From assembly GCA_030041515.1 (NCBI GenBank), contig JASHNS010000008.1:1-32971 (forward strand): DNA of 32,971 bases, given 5' to 3'. Below are positions 16,791-25,177 of the stretch, one piece after another. A program made the position numbers and the translations under genes. The DNA comes from Acidobacteriaceae bacterium. GTDB lineage: Bacteria > Acidobacteriota > Terriglobia > Terriglobales > Acidobacteriaceae. Each line of letters opens with the position of its first letter. Within the stretch, counting starts at the first letter, position 1. The notes below the pieces were generated by a model. That model worked only from the letters and a program-made list of their open reading frames with translations. It was not told where the DNA came from and made no database searches.

Positions 16791-17519
16791 TCATCCCTCT
16801 TCCGTTGGATTCGGCAGGAACCGGTAACCGACGCCTCGCACCGTTTCCAGGTGCCGGGGCTTCGACGGGTCCTCCTCGATATAACGCCGCAACCGGACCA
16901 TGAAATTATCGATCGCCCGCGTATCCGTGTCGTCCCGCACATGCCATACCTGTTCCAGCAGCTCCTTGCGCGAGACAATCCGCTCGCGGTTCTTCACCAG
17001 ATACCGCAGAAGATCCGCTTCCATCAGCGTGAGCCGCACTTTGCGGTCCGGGGCCTCCAGTTCGAGAGCATCGAAGTCGATCCGCCGGCCTGCAAAGGCG
17101 AACTCCCCGGGCTCATCCGGCCCCGCGTTTCCGTTCATTGCAGCCGGATGCGGCCAGGTCATGCGCCGCAGCAGCGCATTCAGCCGCGCCAGCAACACCG
17201 CCAGATCGAAGGGCTTGGCCAGATAATCGTCCGCGCCGGCCGCGAAGCCGCGCACAACGTCTTCGGCGCGGCCGCGCGCCGTCAGCATCAGCACGGGAAT
17301 AAAATTTCCCGCTGCGCGTAGTTCTCCCGCGATCTCAAAACCGTTCTTCCCCGGCAACATCACGTCCAGCACCACTAAATGGAAGCCTCCGCCGCCGATC
17401 ATCTCCAGCGCCGTCTCGCCGTCGCCCGCCACTGCGGCCTCATGGCCTTCGGCCCGGAGGTTGAACTGCAGGCCCTCCGCCAGGTGCGCTTCGTCCTCGA
17501 CGATCAGGATCCGCGCCAT
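16791..17519 (-). CDS. OmpR-family DNA-binding response regulator
   Basis: This is a 242-residue two-component response regulator. The receiver domain (1-120) has the acidic pocket E8-D9, the phospho-acceptor D52 in VVLDVMLPG, T80 and K102. A linker (120-140) leads to a winged-helix DNA-binding domain (about 145-235), with LTLMEADLLRYLVKNRERIVSR and the wing sequence ETVRGVGYRF. ATG 17519 is preferred over an in-frame GTG at 17543 because the receiver beta-1 strand (ARILIVEDE) begins there and GGAG lies six bases upstream. The sensor kinase gene ends one base before it. Its neighbours suggest control of copper efflux, but the operator is not identifiable. Confidence 0.93.
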   Translation of the reverse strand: MARILIVEDEAHLAEGLQFNLRAEGHEAAVAGDGETALEMIGGGGFHLVVLDVMLPGKNGFEIAGELRAAGNFIPVLMLTARGRAEDVVRGFAAGADDYLAKPFDLAVLLARLNALLRRMTWPHPAAMNGNAGPDEPGEFAFAGRRIDFDALELEAPDRKVRLTLMEADLLRYLVKNRERIVSRKELLEQVWHVRDDTDTRAIDNFMVRLRRYIEEDPSKPRHLETVRGVGYRFLPNPTEEG

Positions 17520-17520
17520 A

Positions 17521-18459
17521 TCAGCTCCGCTGCTCCTGCTCATGCAGCTCCGGAGCAGCCAGGATTCTCGGCAACTGCACGATCATCGTCGCCCCGCGTC
17601 CCTCGCCGGCGCTCTCCGCCGTCGCGTCGCCGCCATGCTGCCGCGCGATCGTGCGCACCAGATACAGTCCCAGCCCCGTTCCTTTCGTCCGCAGCACGCT
17701 GCGCACCGGCACGCGATAGAAGCGCCGGAAAATGCGCTTCAGATGAGCCGGCGGAATCCCGATGCCGCGATCGGCGACGCTCACCCGCACCCACGCGTCA
17801 TGCTCCACGGTCAGCGTCACCGTAATCTCCGGACCATTCGGCGAGTATTTCACCGCATTGTTCAGGATATTCAACAGTACGGTTTGCAATTCCTCAGGAT
17901 CGCCGCGCACGGTCATGGGCAGCCGCGTCTCCACGATCTCCAGCGCGATCGCCTTCTCGTCCAAATGAAGCCGGGCGCGAGTAGTGCGCACACATTCCTC
18001 CACGACAGACCGCATATCGACCGCGACCCGCACATGGGAGCGCGCGCGCTGGCCCACTTCGCCGGCCTTCAGCACCTGCTCCACGGTGCCCATCAGCCGC
18101 TCGCTGTCTTCCATCATGCGCGCGTAAAACTCGCTGCGCTGCGCGTCGTCCATCGGCCGCCGCTGCAGCGTCTCCAGATACAGCCGGATCGAGGCCACCG
18201 GCGTCTTCAGTTCATGCGTCACGGCGCTCAGGAAGGCGTCGTGCCGCTCGTTCCGCCGGACCTCGCGCACCAGAAAGATGGTATTCAGCACCAGGCCGGC
18301 AATCAGCAGGATAAAGAAGGGAATTCCCAGAGCCATGGGCAGCACACTGCGCCAGTTGAGCACGATCCAGCTCACGTTCAGCACCACGGCGACTCCGATC
18401 AGGAGCACGCCGAGCAGCGTGAACAGCACCATGTTCCGTCTTCGCCCGCTGATTCTCAT
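17521..18459 (-). CDS. Two-component sensor histidine kinase
   Basis: This 312-residue membrane kinase has two N-terminal helices (about 11-33 and 40-64) with almost no periplasmic loop, so it may sense within the membrane or at its face. The phospho-acceptor is H82 in SAVTHELKTP. The ATPase domain has the N-box ILNNAVKYSP (N200/N201), G1 DRGIGIP at 230-236 and G2 GTGLGL at 260-265. ATGs at 18468, 18459 and 18432 are all in frame. I favour 18459 because it keeps the basic GRRRN before the first helix, but the first codons lie inside a 48-bp repeat also found at 20923-20970, so the start is uncertain. The partner regulator follows after one base. A copper role is inferred from the neighbours. 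Confidence 0.88.
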   Translation of the reverse strand: MRISGRRRNMVLFTLLGVLLIGVAVVLNVSWIVLNWRSVLPMALGIPFFILLIAGLVLNTIFLVREVRRNERHDAFLSAVTHELKTPVASIRLYLETLQRRPMDDAQRSEFYARMMEDSERLMGTVEQVLKAGEVGQRARSHVRVAVDMRSVVEECVRTTRARLHLDEKAIALEIVETRLPMTVRGDPEELQTVLLNILNNAVKYSPNGPEITVTLTVEHDAWVRVSVADRGIGIPPAHLKRIFRRFYRVPVRSVLRTKGTGLGLYLVRTIARQHGGDATAESAGEGRGATMIVQLPRILAAPELHEQEQRS

Positions 18460-18493
18460 GCAAAGCAAAAGCGCCCGCTCGCGCAGGCGCTTC
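18446..18493 (-). repeat. 48-bp direct repeat, copy A
   Basis: These 48 bases are identical, base for base, to 20923-20970 and in the same orientation, 2.48 kb apart. On the minus strand the repeat opens with a hairpin and T-rich tail and ends in about 14 extra conserved bases that are not needed for termination. Copies A and B bracket the two-gene ABC-2 transporter. Copy A also covers the alternative first codons of the sensor kinase gene. Confidence 0.85.
18461..18492 (-). terminator. Intrinsic terminator after the ABC-2 permease gene
   Basis: On the minus strand AAGCGCC (18492-18486) pairs with GGCGCTT (18475-18469) around a GC-rich 10-base loop, followed by TTTTGCTTTG (18470-18461). It lies about 57 bases after the permease stop codon and immediately before the sensor kinase start. 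Confidence 0.75.
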
Positions 18494-18508
18494 TATTCTC
18501 TCAGGTGC

Positions 18509-18543
18509 CGAACCCTATACCGTAAACCGTGGCCCGTATCCCC
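18509..18543 (-). repeat. Heptad tandem repeat after the ABC-2 permease stop
   Basis: Five 7-base units in perfect register start six bases after the permease TAA on the coding (minus) strand. GGGGATA is the first, and CGGTTTA and CGGTATA the third and fourth. They share consensus and orientation with the elements at 1690, 20972 and 25151. The terminator hairpin of the 48-bp repeat follows 15 bases later. Confidence 0.7.
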
Positions 18544-18548
18544 TGCCT

Positions 18549-19853
18549 TTACGAGAATTCCCACCGGCGGGCGATGCGGCGGGCCGCCACAAACATTGCC
18601 AGGCCGATGGCGAGCAGCACCGAGACCTGCGGCCAGAGCGAGATCAGAGGCAGGTCGCGCCAGAAAACCTTTGTGAAGCCGTCGATGGCCCACGCGTTGA
18701 TGGTGAACAGCCCGGCCTTCTGCATCGCCGCCGGCATCATGAATCGTGGAAACATGCTGCCGCCCACCGCTGACATCACCAAAATCAGCAGGGTCGACAT
18801 GGCGCCGAGCTGGCCGCGCGTCCGGCACAGGCTGGCCAGCGGCATGCCAAACGCAGCCACGGCAAAGGCGGTACACAGGCCCATCACGATAAAGCCGGGA
18901 ATGTGGCCGAAAAATTCGAGATGGAAGAGCGCCCAACCCCATAGAAACATCACCACAAGTTGAACGAACGCCAGCATGGTGTTGAACGCCAGCTTGCCCG
19001 CCAGCAATTTGGTCATCGTGACGCGCGAGCTCAGCACCCGGTCCAGCGTGCCGCTCTCCGCTTCATCCAGCAGCGAGCCGGAGGAGCCGCTGGCGGTGAA
19101 CAGCAGGAACATCACTCCGATGGCCGCGGCATAGAAGGAGATCAGCGACTTGTTCTGATGCTCGCCCACCACTGCGCGCGTGTCGACCGCAATGATACCC
19201 CCGCTGCCGAAGCCGGAAGAGGATGACGCTTGCGCCTCCGGCTTATTTGCGCGATCCTTCTGGAGCTGCTCGAGATAGTTGAGGCTTTTTTGCCAGTTCT
19301 GCCGCTGCTCCGGCGTGAAGGTCCCCAGATACTTCTGCGTGTACTGCATGCCCTCAGCGGCCATCGATGCCGGCATGGCCATCATCGCCGCTTTCTGGAG
19401 CATTCCGTTGACGATTTGCGGCGCGATGGGATCGCTTTGGTCGCTGAGCAACTCGATCTTCGGCGCCTGCTGCTCATCCGGGCCAAAGGCCATAGGGTGC
19501 GCACCCCATCCGGCGGGAACGATGAGCGCGACTGGCGCATCGCCGCGCTTCACGGCCTCCTCGGCGGACCGGGCCGTGTAGTCGGGAGGCGCCGGCTGAT
19601 TGCGGCTCGCCTCCGGATGTGTGCTCACGAGCAGAGAGCCTTCCCGCTCCAGCGCGCGGATCAGCTCGCGCGAGGCGATGCTCTGATCCTGGTCCACCAC
19701 AATCAGGTGAACTTGCGGGATGGTATCGTGTTCGCCGCCGAAGACCATGGCGAAGATGGAGAAGAACGCGACAGGCAGGACGAAGGAGAGCGCCAACGCC
19801 GCCCGGTCGCGGCGCAGTCCAGTGATCGCGGTGCGAACGATGGCGGAGATCAA
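18549..19853 (-). CDS. ABC-2 type transporter permease
   Basis: This 434-residue integral membrane protein has one N-terminal helix (about 18-38), a large extracytoplasmic domain (about 40-235) and five helices in the C-terminal half (about 243-265, 295-315, 325-350, 358-380 and 402-425). This is the layout of ABC-2 exporters of the YhhJ/YbhR type. The conserved LLDEAESGTLDRVLSSRVT cytoplasmic segment before the third helix is characteristic. Its start overlaps the end of the ATPase gene by four bases, so the two form one exporter. The substrate is unknown; relatives move drugs, polysaccharides or sodium. The gene ends in the heptad repeat and hairpin described separately. Confidence 0.9.
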   Translation of the reverse strand: MISAIVRTAITGLRRDRAALALSFVLPVAFFSIFAMVFGGEHDTIPQVHLIVVDQDQSIASRELIRALEREGSLLVSTHPEASRNQPAPPDYTARSAEEAVKRGDAPVALIVPAGWGAHPMAFGPDEQQAPKIELLSDQSDPIAPQIVNGMLQKAAMMAMPASMAAEGMQYTQKYLGTFTPEQRQNWQKSLNYLEQLQKDRANKPEAQASSSSGFGSGGIIAVDTRAVVGEHQNKSLISFYAAAIGVMFLLFTASGSSGSLLDEAESGTLDRVLSSRVTMTKLLAGKLAFNTMLAFVQLVVMFLWGWALFHLEFFGHIPGFIVMGLCTAFAVAAFGMPLASLCRTRGQLGAMSTLLILVMSAVGGSMFPRFMMPAAMQKAGLFTINAWAIDGFTKVFWRDLPLISLWPQVSVLLAIGLAMFVAARRIARRWEFS

Positions 19854-20803
19854 TCTCGCAGCTCCCTTCCCGTCAGGTGCAGAAAGACGGATTCCAGGTT
19901 GGGCCGGCGCAGCGAAACGTCCGCCGGCTCAAATCCGGTCGCGGCGGCGCTGTCCAGCAGAGCGGCAATCTCCGCCGGCTGCTGGAGCGTGAAATGCGCG
20001 ACGCCGTCGTTCAGTGTTCCGCCACGAGCGGCCACCCACGCGGCCAGGCCCTCCGCCGGACCGCTGAAGCGCGCTACTACCTGCGTGCTGTTGCCGAAGG
20101 CGCTGCGCACCAACTCCTCATGCGCGCCCTCGGCAATGATCCGTCCGTGGTCGATGACCGCGATCCGGTTGCACAGCCGCTCGGCCTCTTCCATGTAATG
20201 CGTGGTGTAGAGGATTGAGGCGCCCTGCTCGCGCAGCGTCTCGATCATCTCGAAGATCCGGATGCGCGACTGCAGATCCACGCCCACCGTCGGCTCATCC
20301 ATCAGCACAACGCTGGGGTGGTGGATGATACCTGCCGCCATGTTCAGCCGCCGCTTCATGCCGCCGGAGAGTTGCTGCGTGGGCTCGCCCGCCCGGTCGG
20401 CCAGAGCCGCCCATTCCAGACACCAGGCCGCGTGATTGTCGAGTTCTTTTCCGGACAGGCCCTGGTATCGGCCGAAGGCCATCAGATTTTCCCGGCAGGT
20501 GAGCCGCGGGTAAATGGCCAGCTCCTGCGGCACCCAGCCGAGGGCCTTGCGAGCTGCGTGCGTTCCAGCATTCGCGCCGAAGATGCAGATGGATCCGGCA
20601 TTCGGCAGCACGCGCCCCACGATTCCACGGATCAGCGTGGTTTTTCCCGCGCCATTCGGACCCAGCAACCCCAGGCACTCCCCCGCGCGCAGAGATAGCG
20701 AAACGCCATTCACGGCCGCATGGGCGCCGAAGCGCTTAACAAATCCTTCCACCTCAACCGGCGGCGCACACACGGCAGCCGCGGCGGAAACAGCTGTTGC
20801 CAT
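19850..20803 (-). CDS. ABC transporter ATP-binding protein (ABC-2 partner)
   Basis: This 317-residue cytoplasmic ATPase has Walker A GPNGAGKTT at 48-56, the Q-loop PQE near 92-94, signature LSGGM at 145-149, Walker B VVLMDEP at 165-171 with a normal catalytic Glu, and the switch His H202 in TTHYMEEAE. The C-terminal 80 residues form the DrrA/CcmA-type extension. GGAGG (20808-20812) four bases before the ATG is a good ribosome site. It pairs with the permease gene it overlaps. The whole operon lies between two identical 48-bp repeats, which could allow its loss or movement by recombination. The substrate cannot be assigned. Confidence 0.92.
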   Translation of the reverse strand: MATAVSAAAAVCAPPVEVEGFVKRFGAHAAVNGVSLSLRAGECLGLLGPNGAGKTTLIRGIVGRVLPNAGSICIFGANAGTHAARKALGWVPQELAIYPRLTCRENLMAFGRYQGLSGKELDNHAAWCLEWAALADRAGEPTQQLSGGMKRRLNMAAGIIHHPSVVLMDEPTVGVDLQSRIRIFEMIETLREQGASILYTTHYMEEAERLCNRIAVIDHGRIIAEGAHEELVRSAFGNSTQVVARFSGPAEGLAAWVAARGGTLNDGVAHFTLQQPAEIAALLDSAAATGFEPADVSLRRPNLESVFLHLTGRELRD

Positions 20804-20922
20804 GGAGCCTCCGACGAAGCCCTGCTACCGGAACAACATTGCGTTCCCAGGAGAGATACGGAGAAGAAGTGGATTCCGTTCCCGGGGCCGAAATCGCCGC
20901 CACGGCGCCCGACACCAGGACT

Positions 20923-20970
20923 CCGCTGATTCTCATGCAAAGCAAAAGCGCCCGCTCGCGCAGGCGCTTC
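20923..20970 (-). repeat. 48-bp direct repeat, copy B
   Basis: Identical to 18446-18493. Here it lies downstream of the desaturase gene and does not enter a credible coding region, although a short frame beginning MLCMRISG (the same residues as the sensor kinase N-terminus) can be read through it. It follows the desaturase heptads by one base. Confidence 0.85.
20938..20969 (-). terminator. Intrinsic terminator after the desaturase gene
   Basis: Same hairpin as copy A: on the minus strand AAGCGCC (20969-20963) pairs with GGCGCTT (20952-20946), followed by TTTTGCTTTG (20947-20938). It sits about 43 bases after the desaturase stop. Confidence 0.75.
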
Positions 20971-20971
20971 C

Positions 20972-21006
20972 ATTGTCCTATACCCTACACCCTATCCCCT
21001 ATACGC
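20972..21006 (-). repeat. Heptad tandem repeat after the desaturase stop (G-quadruplex potential)
   Basis: Five units are in register on the coding (minus) strand, three of them nearly identical: GGGGATA, GGGTGTA and GGGTATA. Together with a GGG just after the stop codon, the coding strand has four runs of at least three G, with loops of 9, 3 and 4 bases, which could fold as a G-quadruplex in the transcript. This is the cleanest of the four heptad loci. Confidence 0.72.
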
Positions 21007-21011
21007 TGCCC

Positions 21012-21959
<948 letters not shown>

Positions 21960-22194
21960 TTCTGCAGAAAGAATGGGGACGTCGTGCCTGCCGCCTGCGT
22001 GGGGCGCATACGAAATACGATGCGCTGCCTTTTTTCATCCTTTCACGCCGGGCCCTGCCCGGGATGTAACACTTTTGTAAGCCGCTCCCGGTGGTAGGCT
22101 GGAATGCGAAAACCGCGAGGGGCACCCCTGGGCACCACTTGCGCGGCACGTTCCCCTTTACCTTCCTGTAACCCGCTCCGGAGAGCCTGAATCC

Positions 22195-25101
22195 GTGATG
22201 AAACTCCCCCTCCTGCGCCTCGTCCGTTGCTCGCTGCCATTGTTCGCCACCGCACTCTGCGTCGCCCAAAGTGTCCACTCGCCCATCCATCTCCCCTCCA
22301 GCAAGGAAATTCTGCCGCCGGTCCCGGGCTCGCCGCGCGCGCTCAACAGCCTGCCCATGACGGCCGCATGGTCGCCCGACCATCGCTACCTCGCGCTCGT
22401 GAACGCCGGCTATGGCACAGTGGAGTCCAATTACGAGCAATCCGTCGCCATTCTCGATACGGCCACCGGCCGCCTGACGGATTTCCCCGATGCGCGCACC
22501 GCTCTGTACGCGCCGCAGACCATGTACTCCGGCATTGCCTTCTCCGCCGATGGCCGCCGGCTCTACGTCAGCTTCGACTCGCTCACCGCGCCCAATGGCG
22601 TCCCACTGGGGCGAGCGGGGCGGCCCGCCCGCAAAGACGATCAGCCAGTCGCCACAGGCAATGGCGTCGCGGTCTACCGCTTTACGCCCGGCTCAGAGAC
22701 AACCCCGCCATCCCTGATACCCGAACGCATCCTGCACATTCCCCTGCGCAGCCTCACCGGCGACCAGCTCCAGCACCACGGCGAGCTCGAGCTCCCGCAA
22801 AACGAGGCCATCCCTGCGCCGGCCGGCCTCGCCGTCGTTCCCGGCCGCCACGAAAAACTTCTTGTCGCCGACGAGTACTCGGATGATGCCGTCCTCCTCG
22901 ACGTAAAGAGCGGCAAGCTCCTCACCCGCTTCGATCTCGCATCCGGCCCGGTGATTCCCTCCACCTACCCGGTCGCCGTCGTCGCCGGGCCCCACGGCCG
23001 GCGCGCCTGGGTCTCGCTGTGGAACGGCTCCGCCGTCGCCCAACTCGATCTCCGCGATGGAAAAGTTGTGCAGCTACTGCCGCTGCTGCCGCCCGCCCGC
23101 GACATCGATCCCAGCTCCCATCCGGTCGACATGGTGCTCAGCCCTGACGGCAAAACCCTCTACATCGCCCTCGCCAACCGCGACGCTGTCGCCGCCGTGC
23201 AGCTCGCCGGCCGCCACATGCGGCTCGACGGCTTCTACGACACGCGCCTCCCCGGCCAGACTTACTTCGGCGCCATGCCCGACGCCGTCGCCCTCTCACC
23301 CGACGGCCAAACCCTCTACGCCGCCAACTCCGGCTCCGACGCCGTCGCTCTCTTCGATCTCGGCACGCCTCTCCAGCCCCATCTCTTCGGCAAGCCTCTG
23401 GGCTTCATCCCGACGGAGTGGTACCCCACAGCGCTCGCCGTCGGACCCGCGCGCCTCTACGTGGCGACCGCCAAAGGCAAAGGCACCGGGCCGAATGTCG
23501 CGCCGCAGCCCATCCCCGCGAATCCCCCGCCCAGCATTCAGCGAGATCTGCATCGCCCGCATACGTACATCGCCTCCATGCTCCACGGCTCGCTGGCCAG
23601 CATCGACATCGCCGAGGCGCGCGCGCAGCTGCCCAAACTCACCGGCGAAGTGATGCAGAGCAATCTGATGAGCGCCGCGCAGCAGACCGTCCATTTCCAG
23701 AACGGCGGCGATCCGATCAAACACGTGATCTACATCATCAAGGAGAACCGCACCTACGATCAGATCCTCGGCGATCTCGGCGTCGGCAATGGCGATCCTT
23801 CGCTCACCATGTACGGCGAGGACATCACCCCCAACGAGCATGCACTTGCCCGCCAGTTCGGCGTCCTCGACGACTTCTACGACTCCGGCGAAGTCTCCGG
23901 TGACGGACACGTCTGGTCCACCGCGGCGATCAACAGCGACTACCTCGAGCGCACCTGGCAGATCAACTACCGCGGCGGCGAGCGCCCCTACGACTTCGAA
24001 GGCGTCGTTGAGGAGGGCTTCCCTCTCCGCGAGCACATCCCCGACGTCGACGAGCCGGAGAGCGGCTACATCTGGACCGACCTCGCCAGGCACCACATCT
24101 CCTACTTCCACTTCGCCGAGTACATCTCGACGCAGTACTGCAACTCGACCGGCAATGCGCCCAAGGCCATGCTGCCCCAGCAGGGCGGCACGCCGGAGGG
24201 CGTGCACGACTGCTCCCACCCCTATATCCACTTCGGCGATCCCATCCCCGCGCAGTACGGCGGCGGCGTCAGCCATTATCCCTGGAACATTCCGTTCATC
24301 TATAAAGATGTCGCGACTAAGCCGGCGCTGGTCGGCCATTTCGATCCCGACTACCCCGACTTCGGCCTCGACTTCCCCGATCAGCTGCGCGTAAATGAGT
24401 TCCTCAACTACTTCCGCCGCTGGAGGGCCGACGCCAAAGCCGGGCACGACACCATGCCTGCCTTCGTCATGCTCCGCCTGCCCAACGACCACACCGCCGG
24501 CACGCGTCCCGGCTGGCCCACGCCGGAGGCTTCCGTGGCCGATAACGATCTGGCCGTAGGCCGCGTCGCCGACGTCGTCTCCCACTCGCCCTATTGGGGA
24601 TCAACCGCCATCTTCATCCTCGAAGACGACGCGCAGGATGGCGCCGACCACGTCGATGCCCACCGCTCGCTCTGCCTCGTCATCAGCAAATACGCGCCGC
24701 GCCGCGCCACGCCGTATGTGGACAGCCACTTCTACACCACGGTCAGCACCGTGCATACCATTTTGACGCTGCTGGGCGCGCCGCCCATGAACAACAACGA
24801 CGCGCTGGCTCCGCTCGAGTCCCCGGAGTTCAGCGGCGCCGGCGACCAGCCTGCCTACAACGCCGACTACCGCAACCAGAAGAATGGCCTCATCTACAGG
24901 GCGAACACGCCGAAATCCTACGGCGCCAGGGAGTCCGCGCGCATGGATTTCTCCCACGAGGATCGCGCCCCCGTCCGCGAGCTGAACATCATCCTCTGGA
25001 AGGACGCGATGGGCACCAAACCCGTGCCATACCTGCTGCTGCATCCTTTCGCCCCGCGCGGCGGCAAAGCCGCGAAGGACGATGATGACGATGGGGATTG
25101 A
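22195..25101 (+). CDS. Secreted YncE-like beta-propeller fused to a phosphoesterase (alkaline phosphatase superfamily)
   Basis: This 968-residue exported protein has a signal peptide at about 1-25 (hydrophobic core, cleavage near ALC-AQS). Residues about 50-440 form a seven-bladed YncE/NHL-like propeller with recurrent SPDG-YVA-type blades (LSPDGKTLYIALANRDAVAA, LSPDGQTLYAANSGSDAVAL). The C-terminal half (about 505-905) is a Phosphoesterase-family domain related to phospholipase C and acid phosphatase: IKENRTYD at 515-522, TPNEH at 545-549, and EDDAQDGADHVDAHR at 810-824 as likely metal and active-site residues. The tail ends in five consecutive Asp. GTG 22195 lies 9 to 11 bases after GGAGAG (22180-22185); ATG 22198 is an alternative. 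The substrate is unknown; phosphate ester cleavage in the periplasm or outside is the family expectation. Confidence 0.9.
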   Translation: MMKLPLLRLVRCSLPLFATALCVAQSVHSPIHLPSSKEILPPVPGSPRALNSLPMTAAWSPDHRYLALVNAGYGTVESNYEQSVAILDTATGRLTDFPDARTALYAPQTMYSGIAFSADGRRLYVSFDSLTAPNGVPLGRAGRPARKDDQPVATGNGVAVYRFTPGSETTPPSLIPERILHIPLRSLTGDQLQHHGELELPQNEAIPAPAGLAVVPGRHEKLLVADEYSDDAVLLDVKSGKLLTRFDLASGPVIPSTYPVAVVAGPHGRRAWVSLWNGSAVAQLDLRDGKVVQLLPLLPPARDIDPSSHPVDMVLSPDGKTLYIALANRDAVAAVQLAGRHMRLDGFYDTRLPGQTYFGAMPDAVALSPDGQTLYAANSGSDAVALFDLGTPLQPHLFGKPLGFIPTEWYPTALAVGPARLYVATAKGKGTGPNVAPQPIPANPPPSIQRDLHRPHTYIASMLHGSLASIDIAEARAQLPKLTGEVMQSNLMSAAQQTVHFQNGGDPIKHVIYIIKENRTYDQILGDLGVGNGDPSLTMYGEDITPNEHALARQFGVLDDFYDSGEVSGDGHVWSTAAINSDYLERTWQINYRGGERPYDFEGVVEEGFPLREHIPDVDEPESGYIWTDLARHHISYFHFAEYISTQYCNSTGNAPKAMLPQQGGTPEGVHDCSHPYIHFGDPIPAQYGGGVSHYPWNIPFIYKDVATKPALVGHFDPDYPDFGLDFPDQLRVNEFLNYFRRWRADAKAGHDTMPAFVMLRLPNDHTAGTRPGWPTPEASVADNDLAVGRVADVVSHSPYWGSTAIFILEDDAQDGADHVDAHRSLCLVISKYAPRRATPYVDSHFYTTVSTVHTILTLLGAPPMNNNDALAPLESPEFSGAGDQPAYNADYRNQKNGLIYRANTPKSYGARESARMDFSHEDRAPVRELNIILWKDAMGTKPVPYLLLHPFAPRGGKAAKDDDDDGD

Positions 25102-25108
25102 CCGGACG

Positions 25109-25143
25109 GCGCCGCGGCCATGCGAACCGCGGCGCGTCTTTCA
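25109..25143 (+). terminator. Hairpin terminator after the propeller/phosphoesterase gene
   Basis: GCGCCGCGG (25109-25117) pairs perfectly with CCGCGGCGC (25127-25135) across a 9-base loop, followed by GTCTTTC. The stem is strong and the T-tract weak. It lies eight bases after the stop and before the convergent SDR heptads. Confidence 0.6.
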
Positions 25144-25150
25144 GCTTTCC

Positions 25151-25171
25151 TCAACCGTATCCCGTAAACCC
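25151..25171 (-). repeat. Heptad tandem repeat after the SDR stop
   Basis: Three clear units in register on the SDR coding strand (GGGTTTA, CGGGATA, CGGTTGA), beginning seven bases after the TAA. A fourth degenerate unit may follow. Same consensus and gene-relative orientation as at 1690, 18509 and 20972, but without the 48-bp hairpin unit. Confidence 0.62.
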
Positions 25172-25177
25172 TGGCGT

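Noticed and set aside
18446-20970. ABC-2 operon as a classical transposon or IS element
   Set aside because: There is no transposase, no inverted terminal repeats and no target-site duplication; the flanking repeats are direct and contain terminators.
18509-21006. Heptad repeats as a CRISPR array
   Set aside because: Units are 7 bases and contiguous, with no spacers, no 25-40 base repeats and no cas genes nearby.
23296-24585. 429-codon minus-strand open frame inside the phosphoesterase gene
   Set aside because: The sense strand carries the conserved phosphoesterase motifs; the antisense product is Val/Gly/Ala-rich without features.
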